NCBI GenBank assembly: GCA_020851015.1
Contig: JADZDN010000449.1
Location: forward strand, 1-18,198
Direction of reading: 5' to 3'
DNA: 18,198 bases
From: Alphaproteobacteria bacterium
GTDB lineage: Bacteria > Pseudomonadota > Alphaproteobacteria > JAEULC01
Each line of letters begins with the position of its first letter. Position 1 is the stretch's first letter. Positions 11,798 through 18,198 of this stretch are shown here, piece by piece. Made by a program: the position numbers and the translations under genes. The notes beneath the pieces were generated by a model, which saw only the letters and a program-made list of their open reading frames with translations, was not told where the DNA came from and made no database searches.

Positions 11798-13027
11798 GTG
11801 GATTTGCGCGACGGCGGCGGGGAACGCACCGACTACACGACCGTGGCGATGGCGCTGGGGTCCACCTTGTGGATCCAGGCCGTCGTTTCCTGGGCCATGC
11901 TGACCCTGCCGGTCTTCGCGCCCGACGCGGCGGGTGAGCTTGGCCTCGAGGTCGGGCTGATCGGTGTCTATGCCGCGATCGCCTATGTCGGCTCGATGGC
12001 CGGGGCATTGTTGGGCGGCGGGTTCGTGGCGCGGTTGGGGGCGGTGCGCCTCAGCCAGGTCTGCCTGGTCGTCTGCGCCCTGTCGGTCGCCGCCTTCGCC
12101 AGCGGTTCCTGGTGGGTCCTGGCGCTGGCCACGCTGGTCCTGGGCGTGGGCTATGGGCCGTGCACGCCCGCCAGCTCGCACGTGCTGTCGCGCCACACCC
12201 CGCCCCGGCTGATGTCGCTGGTGTTCTCGATCAAGCAGACCGGCGTGCCGCTGGGCGGCGCCCTGGCCGGCGCCACCGTGCCGCCAATGACGCTGGCCTG
12301 GGGCTGGCGCGGCGCGGCCCTGGCAATGGCGGCGGCGTGCCTGCTGACCGTGCTCGTGATCCAGCCGGCACGGAGGCGGCTGGACGCCGACCGAAATCCC
12401 AACGAGCCTTTCTTGCGCGGCCATCCGCTGGCGCCGCTGGGCTTCGTGCTGCGCCGGCCCGACCTGCGCGAGCTGGCGCTGACCTCGTTCATCTTCTCGG
12501 CCCTGCAGCAATGCCTGGCCGTGTTCCTGGTCGCCTATCTGACGGCGGAGATCGGCTACGGCCTGGTCGGGGCCGGACGCATCCTGGCGGTGGCGCTCGG
12601 CTTCGGCATCGCCGGGCGCGTCCTGTGGGGGTGGCTGGCCGACCGCCAGGCCAAGACCGACCCGGGCAGCAGCCGGCGCCTGCTCGGCTGCCTGTCGCTG
12701 GCGATGGCGGCCTCGTCGATCGCGATGGGCTTGTGGACCGGCGACTGGCCGCTCGCGGCGGTGTTGACGGTCGCCGCCGCCTACGGGGCTACCGGAGCGG
12801 GATGGAACGGCGTGCTGCTGGCCGAGGTGGCGCGGCGGGCGACGCCGTCCGAGGCCGGGCGCGCCACCGGCGGCACGCTGTTCATCACCTTCTTCGGCGT
12901 CGTCGTGGCGCCCCCGGCGGCCGCGCTGCTGACGCGCTGGACCGGCAGCTTCGGCACGATCTTCCTGGTGCTTGGCGTCCTGGTGCTGATCTGCGCGGCG
13001 GTGCTGCTACGGCCCGCGCGCGCCTGA
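11798..13027 (+). CDS. MFS transporter
   Basis: A 409-residue inner-membrane transporter with about 12 hydrophobic helices. Motif A-like GGGFVARLGAVRLSQ lies between helices 2 and 3. SIKQTGVPLGGALAG in helix 5 resembles the motif C antiporter bend. A cytoplasmic central loop (about 185-215, RRRLDADRNPNEPF) separates the halves, and GWLADRQAKTDPGSSRR is the second-half counterpart of motif A. The substrate is unknown; cyanate/nitroimidazole-type and drug-efflux families both look similar at this level. GTG 11798 is the only sensible start, since the next Met is in the first helix. The last 21 bases overlap the convergent glycosyltransferase gene. No regulator is adjacent. Confidence 0.83.
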   Translation: MDLRDGGGERTDYTTVAMALGSTLWIQAVVSWAMLTLPVFAPDAAGELGLEVGLIGVYAAIAYVGSMAGALLGGGFVARLGAVRLSQVCLVVCALSVAAFASGSWWVLALATLVLGVGYGPCTPASSHVLSRHTPPRLMSLVFSIKQTGVPLGGALAGATVPPMTLAWGWRGAALAMAAACLLTVLVIQPARRRLDADRNPNEPFLRGHPLAPLGFVLRRPDLRELALTSFIFSALQQCLAVFLVAYLTAEIGYGLVGAGRILAVALGFGIAGRVLWGWLADRQAKTDPGSSRRLLGCLSLAMAASSIAMGLWTGDWPLAAVLTVAAAYGATGAGWNGVLLAEVARRATPSEAGRATGGTLFITFFGVVVAPPAAALLTRWTGSFGTIFLVLGVLVLICAAVLLRPARA

Positions 13028-14989
13028 CGGCACGACCCGCGCCAGGAACCGCTCGACGTCCATCAGGTACTCGCGGTCGTCGAAGATCACGCCGGATGCG
13101 GCCTCGATCCGCGCCATCACGTCGGCGCGCCAGGCGCGGTCGTTGGCGGCGCGCAGCGCCAGGGTCACGTAGTCGCCGGCGTCCTTGGCCACCAGGTCCA
13201 TGACCCCGGCCTTGGCGTAGATCGCCAGCGACAGGCGGCCGCGCAGGAACTTGCCCGGCAGGGTCACGACCGGCGTGCCCATGGCGAGCGCCTGGTAGGT
13301 CGTGTTGCCGCCGCTGAACGGCAGGCTGTCCAGGCTGACGTCGCTCAACGCCAGCAGGTTCATGTAGTCGGCGTGACTCTGGCGCGGCAGCACGATGACG
13401 CGATCGGCGGCGTCGCCCATCACGGCGCGATAGCGCCCGAGCAGCAGCTCGGCCCAGTGCGGGTCGCCGCCATGCAGCAGCAGCAGGCGCCCCTGGGGAT
13501 CGCGCGCGAGGATCTCGGCGAAGGGCCGGTCGAGCGCGGGATGGATCTTGAACAGGTTCTGGGCGCAGAAATAGAGATGCGCGTCCACGGGCAGGCCATA
13601 GGTGGCGCGGTCCTTCATGGGATCCGGGCGCGGCGGGCGGCGATAGGACATCGGCAGGCCGCCGAGCCTGACCAGCGTCTCGCTGTAATGGTCCTGGCCG
13701 TCCGGCGGCTCGGCCGCGTCGCAGCTGAGGAAATAGTCCACGGCCGGGATGCCAGTGGTCACCGGATGGCCCCAGGTCACGCACTGCACCGGCGCGAGCC
13801 GCGCGAAGGCGAGGAAATAGGTCATCGGCTCCATGCCGATATCGGGATAGACCAGCACGTCGAGGCGGCGTTCCGCGATCGCCGCGCGGGCCTCGGCAAG
13901 CGCGGCCGGAATCCGCACCGCCTCGACCGCGTGCCGCGCGATCTCGTCCCACACGGCGTCGCCGGGCTGCGGGAAGGTGAACACGAAGACCTCGTAGCGC
14001 CCGGTCGTCGCCATGTGCCGGATCAGGTTCAGCATCAGCCGGCCGATCGAGTGGTCGCGCAGGAAGCGCGAGCAGAATCCGACGCGCAGCTTCTCGCCGC
14101 GAGGGGCGCCGTCGCGGCAGTGCGGCGCCGTGTGGAGCAACGTAGGGCAGGCTGACGCGAACAGCCGGGCGCTGGCGACCGCCAGGTCCTTGTCGTTACC
14201 GCCCTGGTAGGCGAGCGCGAAGTGCGTGGAGCCGACCTCGCGCGCCGGATCGGCGATCGCGAGCTTGCGCTGCAGCAGCGCGTCGACGCCCTGGGCGAAG
14301 TCCGCGCGCGAATGCGCGATTTCCTGCTCGGATTGCGGCACCAGCGGCAGCACGGTGGCCGCCTTGATGCGGGCGCCGTCATTGTCGCGCAGCGCGAGCG
14401 CCTGCTGGTAGGCCTGGCGCGCTTCCTGCCAGTACCCCTGCTCCTTCAGCGTGTTGCCCAGGCTGATCCAGGCGCCGGGCTGCGGGCGGGCGGCGAGCGA
14501 CAGGCGATAGTGCCCGACCGCGTCGCCATAGAGCCGGGCCTCGCTGAGCAGGTTGGCGAGGTTCAGATGCGCGCCGGCGTGGCGCGGATCGAGCGCGATC
14601 GCGCGCTGGTAGGACGCGGCGGCCGCGTTGGGATCGCCCAGCCGCGCCAGCACGATGCCCAGGTTGTAGTGCGCGGCGGCGAAATCGGGCTTGAGCTTGA
14701 TCGCGCGTTCGAGCGGCGCGCGCGCCTCGTCCGCCCGGCCGGCGGCATTGAGCAACGCGCCCAGGTTGCCGAGCAGGGCCGCGTCGCCCGGCCGCGCCTT
14801 CGCGGCGTGCCGCATGTGCCGGACGGCGGCATCCGCCAGGCCCAGCGCGTGCGCGATGCCGGCCAGCCGCGCCTCGATCTCGGGCTGGCCGCGCCCGACC
14901 GCCATGCGGTCATAGAGTCGGCGCGCCTCGTCGCGATCGCCGGATTTCAGCGCCGCCTCGGCGGCGGCGATCGATCGCGGATCGGTCAA
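13007..14989 (-). CDS. TPR-containing O-GlcNAc-transferase/SPINDLY-like glycosyltransferase (GT41)
   Basis: A 660-residue cytoplasmic glycosyltransferase. About five tetratricopeptide repeats fill residues 35-205 (for example AAHYNLGIVLARLGDPNAAA). The GT41 catalytic region, about 300-650, follows: GFCSRFLRDHSIGRLM with His313, VTWGHPVTTGIPAVDY, CAQNLFKIHP with Lys481 (human OGT Lys842), and SLDSLPFSGGNTTYQALAMG with Asp554 (human OGT Asp925). These positions bind the nucleotide-sugar, so the enzyme should be active, probably adding a sugar to Ser/Thr of a partner chosen by the TPRs. The target is unknown. The start is a TTG at 14989 that overlaps the nfeD stop (TTGA). No ATG lies nearby; the next Met is residue 29, so this start depends on coupling. 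It is last in the rmuC-qmcA-nfeD operon. Confidence 0.88.
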   Translation of the reverse strand: MTDPRSIAAAEAALKSGDRDEARRLYDRMAVGRGQPEIEARLAGIAHALGLADAAVRHMRHAAKARPGDAALLGNLGALLNAAGRADEARAPLERAIKLKPDFAAAHYNLGIVLARLGDPNAAAASYQRAIALDPRHAGAHLNLANLLSEARLYGDAVGHYRLSLAARPQPGAWISLGNTLKEQGYWQEARQAYQQALALRDNDGARIKAATVLPLVPQSEQEIAHSRADFAQGVDALLQRKLAIADPAREVGSTHFALAYQGGNDKDLAVASARLFASACPTLLHTAPHCRDGAPRGEKLRVGFCSRFLRDHSIGRLMLNLIRHMATTGRYEVFVFTFPQPGDAVWDEIARHAVEAVRIPAALAEARAAIAERRLDVLVYPDIGMEPMTYFLAFARLAPVQCVTWGHPVTTGIPAVDYFLSCDAAEPPDGQDHYSETLVRLGGLPMSYRRPPRPDPMKDRATYGLPVDAHLYFCAQNLFKIHPALDRPFAEILARDPQGRLLLLHGGDPHWAELLLGRYRAVMGDAADRVIVLPRQSHADYMNLLALSDVSLDSLPFSGGNTTYQALAMGTPVVTLPGKFLRGRLSLAIYAKAGVMDLVAKDAGDYVTLALRAANDRAWRADVMARIEAASGVIFDDREYLMDVERFLARVVPSGARGP

Positions 14990-15423
14990 GCGGCCCGTTC
15001 GACCACCAGGATCGTGCCCTTGACCCCTGTCACCTTCACGTGCGTGCCCGCCGGCAGGTCGGCACCCTCGACCCGCCAGGTCGAATCGTCGACTTTCACC
15101 TGGCCGCGGCCGTTGACGATCGGCTCATCCAGGGTCAGGCGCCGCCCGACATACTGCTCGCCGCGGCGATTGAGCATCGGCAGCTCGGTCTCGGTCGGAT
15201 GCCGGCGCAGATAGGCGCGCCATGACCACACGATGATGATCGAAAAGATGGCGAAGATCAGCCCTTCCCACTGCCAGGACAGCATGGGCGCGGCATAGGC
15301 GATCAGGCCGGTGATGGCGGCCGCGATGCCCAGCCACAAGAGAAACACGCCGGGGACGACGATCTCGAGCACCATCAGCACGCCGGCGAGGATCCACCAG
15401 TGCCAGAACAGCAGCTCGGTCAT
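14986..15423 (-). CDS. NfeD-like membrane protein (YbbJ type)
   Basis: A 145-residue inner-membrane protein. About three hydrophobic helices (roughly 8-24, 27-46 and 53-70) are followed by a soluble OB-fold domain (about 85-143, ending [14 protein letters not shown]). It is the short NfeD form without the serine-protease domain, like E. coli YbbJ. Family members work with SPFH proteins to organise membrane microdomains or quality control. ATG 15423 overlaps the qmcA stop (ATGA), which beats an upstream in-frame GTG at 15435. Its own stop overlaps the glycosyltransferase start (TTGA). Neighbour and family knowledge agree, so the assignment is strong although the exact role is not known. Confidence 0.9.
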   Translation of the reverse strand: MTELLFWHWWILAGVLMVLEIVVPGVFLLWLGIAAAITGLIAYAAPMLSWQWEGLIFAIFSIIIVWSWRAYLRRHPTETELPMLNRRGEQYVGRRLTLDEPIVNGRGQVKVDDSTWRVEGADLPAGTHVKVTGVKGTILVVERAA

Positions 15424-16421
15424 CGCTGTTCCCACGGCCCGCGCGCGCCGCCGCCCCCACTACCGCCGCCACCGCTGGCGCCGCCGCCGCCGCCTGGCCC
15501 GGACAGGCCGGTCGCCTGCTTCGCCAGCTCGGCGATGCCGCCGATCGAACCGATCACCCCGGTCGCCTCGAGCGGCAGGAACACGACCTTGTTGTTGTTG
15601 GCCGAGCCGATGCGGGTCAGCGCCTCGACGTATTTCTGGGCGATGAAATAGTTCACCGCCTGGATGTTGCCCTTGGCGATCGCCTCCGAGACCATCGCGG
15701 TCGCCTTGGCCTCGGCCTCGGCGGCGCGCTCGCGCGCCTCGGCGTCGCGGAAGGCGGATTCGCGCCGGCCTTCCGCCGCCAGGATCGCGCCCTGCTTCTC
15801 GCCCTCCGCCTTCAGGATCTGCGACTGCCGGACGCCTTCGGCCTCCAGGATGTTGGCGCGCTTGTCGCGCTCGGCCTTCATCTGCCGCGTCATCGCCTCG
15901 ACCATCGCGGCGGGCGGGGTGATGTCCTTGATCTCGATGCGGGTGATCTTGACGCCCCACGGCTCGGTCGCCGTGTCGACCACGCCCAGGAGCTTGGCGT
16001 TGATCTTGTCGCGCTGGGACAGCAGCTCGTCCAGGTCCATCGAGCCCATGACCGTGCGCACGTTGGTCATGGTCAATTGCAGGATCGCGTTCTCGAGATA
16101 GGCGACCTCGTAGCTGGCCTTGGCCGCGTCGAGCACCTGGAAGAACACGACCCCGTCGACCGAGACCATCGCGTTGTCGCGGGTGATGACCTCCTGGGTC
16201 GGCACGTCCAGCACCCGCTCCATCATGTTGACCTTGTTGCCGATGCGGTCGACGAACGGGACGATCAGGTTCAACCCGGGCCGGAGCGTGGCGGTGTAGC
16301 GACCGAAGCGCTCGACCGTCCATTCCATGCCCTGCGGCACGGACTTCACCCCCATCAGGATGACGACGACCGCGAGCACGATGACGATCAGCGCGAAAGC
16401 CGAGAATGCGCCCATGTCCAC
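15420..16421 (-). CDS. qmcA: SPFH/stomatin-family membrane protein QmcA
   Basis: A 333-residue protein with one N-terminal membrane helix (about 6-25), then an SPFH/band-7 domain ([21 protein letters not shown] and on). A long charged coiled coil follows with repeated [17 protein letters not shown] heptads. The C-terminal part is conserved ([19 protein letters not shown]). It follows E. coli QmcA nearly along its whole length. The last 30 residues are an unusual Gly/Ser-rich tail (runs of four or five Gly). Such proteins assemble into membrane rings and act in membrane organisation and protease control. The GTG at 16421 is chosen because GGGAGG lies 5 bases before it; an ATG at 16415 is the alternative. 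nfeD follows with an ATGA overlap. Confidence 0.93.
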   Translation of the reverse strand: MDMGAFSAFALIVIVLAVVVILMGVKSVPQGMEWTVERFGRYTATLRPGLNLIVPFVDRIGNKVNMMERVLDVPTQEVITRDNAMVSVDGVVFFQVLDAAKASYEVAYLENAILQLTMTNVRTVMGSMDLDELLSQRDKINAKLLGVVDTATEPWGVKITRIEIKDITPPAAMVEAMTRQMKAERDKRANILEAEGVRQSQILKAEGEKQGAILAAEGRRESAFRDAEARERAAEAEAKATAMVSEAIAKGNIQAVNYFIAQKYVEALTRIGSANNNKVVFLPLEATGVIGSIGGIAELAKQATGLSGPGGGGGASGGGGSGGGGARGPWEQR

Positions 16422-16450
16422 CCAGACCTCCCCTCAGCCGTACCGTTCGA

Positions 16451-17566
16451 TCATATCTCGCGCGCCGGCGGGCCGGCCAGCGCGCCGACCGCGGCGCGGT
16501 TCTCGCCCAGCTCGATCTCCTTGATGCGTCCGGCGCGGCCGGTGACCTTGTCGGTCGAGATGCGGATTTCGCGGATGTCCTTGTCCGCCTGCGCGAAGTG
16601 CTTCTGCAGATTGTCGACGCGATCGTCCAGCCGTTCGACGTCCACAAGCAGCTTGTGCACCTCGACCTGGATCACGCTCGCCTGCTCGCGCATCTGCACG
16701 TCCTTCAGCACCGCACGCACCGTGTTGAGCGTCGCCCACAAGGTGGTCGGCGACACGATGAATACCCGCGCGCGATAGGACTGCTGCACCAGGTCGTCGT
16801 GATTGGCGTGCAGGTCGGCGTAGATCGCCTCGCTGGGCAGGAACATCAGCGCCGCCTCGGCCGTCTCGCCGGCCACGATGTAGCGGTCGCGGATGTCCAG
16901 GATGTGCTTCTGGATCGCGATGACGAAGCCGCGCTGGGCCTGGCGGCGCTGCACCTCGTCGGCCGCCCCGGCCATCGCCCGCCAGGCCTCGAGCGGGAAT
17001 TTGGAGTCGACCACGATCGGCCCCGGCGGATTGGGCAGCCGCAGCAGGCAGTCCGCGCGCTTGCCCCCGCCGAGCGTGGCCTGGAATTCGTAGGCCGAGG
17101 GCGGCAGGACCTGGCGCACCAGGTCCTCCAGCATCACCTCGCCGAAGGCCCCGCGCGCCTGCTTGTTCGACAGGATGTCGCGCAATCCCACGACATGGCC
17201 GGACAGGTCGGCCAGTGACTTCTGCGCCGCGTCGATCTGGACCAGCCGCTCGCGCAGCGCGGTCACCGTCGTGGACGTGTCCTTGGCCGATCTCTCCAGG
17301 GATTCGCCGACCTTGCCGGACAGCTCGGCCAGGCGCTTGGCGACCGCTTCGCCCAGCGCCCGTTCCTGGGCCTGGAGCTGCTGGGCCAGCTCGGCCTTGG
17401 CGGCCTCCTGGGTGCGGGCCATCATGTCCAGCCGCCCGGCCAAGTCGGCCCCCAAGCCAGCATCCGCGGCCGGCGGGGCGCGACGCGCGAGCGCAAGCGC
17501 CGCCACCGCCCCGATGGCGAGGGCCAGGCTGGCGAGAAGCGCTAGTTCGAGGCTGGTCAGGGTCAT
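16451..17566 (-). CDS. rmuC: DNA recombination protein RmuC
   Basis: A 371-residue RmuC-family protein. An N-terminal membrane helix (about 8-27) precedes a long coiled coil (40-130). The nuclease-like core has the PD-(D/E)xK pattern: GAFGEVMLEDLV with Glu143, then GKRADCLLRLP and IVVDSKFPLEAW with Asp187 and Lys189. The family limits inversions at short repeats and has been linked to defence against foreign DNA; the precise reaction is not settled. The ATG at 17566 starts directly before the membrane helix. The in-frame codons back to 17635 have no such features. It lies 29 bases upstream of qmcA on the same strand, so it probably heads that operon. It is divergent from def. Confidence 0.93.
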   Translation of the reverse strand: MTLTSLELALLASLALAIGAVAALALARRAPPAADAGLGADLAGRLDMMARTQEAAKAELAQQLQAQERALGEAVAKRLAELSGKVGESLERSAKDTSTTVTALRERLVQIDAAQKSLADLSGHVVGLRDILSNKQARGAFGEVMLEDLVRQVLPPSAYEFQATLGGGKRADCLLRLPNPPGPIVVDSKFPLEAWRAMAGAADEVQRRQAQRGFVIAIQKHILDIRDRYIVAGETAEAALMFLPSEAIYADLHANHDDLVQQSYRARVFIVSPTTLWATLNTVRAVLKDVQMREQASVIQVEVHKLLVDVERLDDRVDNLQKHFAQADKDIREIRISTDKVTGRAGRIKEIELGENRAAVGALAGPPAREI

Positions 17567-17582
17567 GATCGGGCCGCGTGCC

Positions 17583-17591
17583 AGTCTAGCA
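17583..17591 (-). promoter_or_regulatory. Possible extended -10 promoter for the rmuC operon
   Basis: On the minus strand the bases read TGCTAGACT, an extended -10 pattern (TG, one base, TAGACT), about 20 bases before the rmuC ATG. No good -35 box is seen. The leader would be only about 10 bases. Confidence 0.25.
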
Positions 17592-17617
17592 CAGGCCTCG
17601 GGACCGACCGCGGCGCC

Positions 17618-17646
17618 TTGACCCTCCCCAGCCAAAGCCCTATCTC
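17618..17646 (+). promoter_or_regulatory. Possible sigma-70 promoter of def
   Basis: TTGACC (17618-17623) and TATCTC (17641-17646) are separated by 17 bases in the divergent gap before def. This puts the transcript start near 17653, about 30 bases ahead of the ATG. The -35 box is strong and the -10 box moderate. Confidence 0.4.
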
Positions 17647-17681
17647 CACACTGGTTTCACCCCCTTTCCGGCACAAGGTTC

Positions 17682-18198
17682 ATGGCGATCCTGCCCATCA
17701 TCGTGGCCCCCGATTCGCGCCTGAAGCAGAAGAGCGCCCCGGTTCGGCGCGTCGACGACGGCGTGCGCCGGCTGATGGACGACATGCTGGAGACGATGTA
17801 TGCCGCCCCCGGGATCGGCCTTGCCGCCCCCCAGGTCGGCGCGCTGAAGCGGGTCATCGTGCTCGACGTGGCGAAGGAGGGCGAGGCCAAGCAGCCGCTG
17901 ATGATGGCCGACCCGGAGATCGTCGAGGCCGCGGACGAGGACCTTACCTACGAGGAGGGCTGCCTCAGCCTGCCGCAGCACTATGCCGAGGTGGTGCGGC
18001 CGAAATGGGTGGTCGTGCGCTATCGCGACCGCGACGACACGGTGCGCGAACTGCGCGCGGAGGGGCTGCTTTCGACCTGCGTCCAGCACGAGATGGACCA
18101 TCTCGACGGCATCCTGTTCGTCGACCACATCTCGGCGCTGAAGCGCAACATGATCCTGCGCAAGCTTCTGAAGGCGAAGAAGGCGAAGGCGCTGGAGG
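17682..18198 (+). CDS. def: Peptide deformylase (right end cut by the window)
   Basis: The first 172 residues of peptide deformylase, which removes the formyl group from the start Met of new proteins at the ribosome. All three metal-site motifs are present: GIGLAAPQVG (44-53), EGCLSLP with Cys94 (92-98), and QHEMDH with His136, Glu137 and His140. The Fe/Zn site and the catalytic glutamate are thus intact. The visible part nearly reaches the normal length of about 170-190 residues, ending in a Lys/Ala-rich helix, and no stop occurs before the edge. The ATG at 17682 has only a weak AAGG site 3 bases upstream. In many alphaproteobacteria fmt follows def, but nothing beyond the edge can be seen. 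Confidence 0.96.
   Translation, partial: MAILPIIVAPDSRLKQKSAPVRRVDDGVRRLMDDMLETMYAAPGIGLAAPQVGALKRVIVLDVAKEGEAKQPLMMADPEIVEAADEDLTYEEGCLSLPQHYAEVVRPKWVVVRYRDRDDTVRELRAEGLLSTCVQHEMDHLDGILFVDHISALKRNMILRKLLKAKKAKALE

Noticed and set aside
1..18198. CRISPR array, tRNA, rRNA or riboswitch
   Set aside because: No regularly spaced repeats, no tRNA-like cloverleaf or conserved rRNA stretch, and no long structured leader were noticed. Reading by eye cannot exclude a small ncRNA.

Overview
The window is GC-rich DNA, roughly 70% by eye, and tightly packed with genes. It most likely comes from an alphaproteobacterium. The evidence is the strong G/C third-position bias, an interspersed palindrome of a type common in alphaproteobacterial intergenic DNA, and typical proteobacterial versions of Pyk, QmcA/NfeD, RmuC and peptide deformylase. 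No IS element, phage gene, CRISPR array, tRNA or rRNA was seen, and no intergenic gap exceeds 300 bases. Many genes are joined by 4-base stop/start overlaps (ATGA, GTGA or TTGA), so translational coupling is a dominant theme.

Layout. Bases 1-229 hold a GC-rich hairpin and a REP-like palindrome. Next is a mandelate racemase/muconate lactonizing enzyme-family gene (230-1405, +). It converges on a minus-strand operon, read DUF2817 peptidase-like protein, then 6-phosphogluconate dehydrogenase (gnd), then gluconokinase (gntK). Divergent from that operon is a plus-strand unit at 4465-7312: an exported TPR protein, an aminoglycoside phosphotransferase (APH)-fold kinase, and an enolase paralogue that lacks the canonical active-site histidine. 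A minus-strand MazEF toxin-antitoxin pair (7324-7895) follows, with a clear promoter/operator. Then comes a MarR regulator divergent from an MFS transporter, with a palindromic operator between them, and a secreted cysteine-rich protein directly after the transporter.

Pyruvate kinase (minus) is divergent from a second MFS transporter (plus). The last block is a minus-strand operon read rmuC, qmcA (SPFH), nfeD, then an OGT/SPINDLY-type glycosyltransferase. Peptide deformylase (def) begins at 17682 and runs off the right edge.

How the genes fit together. The first half is rich in sugar-acid and phospho-acid chemistry. GntK and Gnd form a two-step gluconate to 6-phosphogluconate to ribulose-5-phosphate route. 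The Gnd has an acidic residue where NADP-type enzymes carry Asn-Arg, suggesting use of NAD. The most promising undescribed system is the TPR/APH-kinase/enolase-paralogue unit. There a small-molecule kinase is coupled to an enolase-fold enzyme with an altered active site, which suggests phosphorylation followed by a non-glycolytic lyase or condensation step. That pathway is inferred, not shown.
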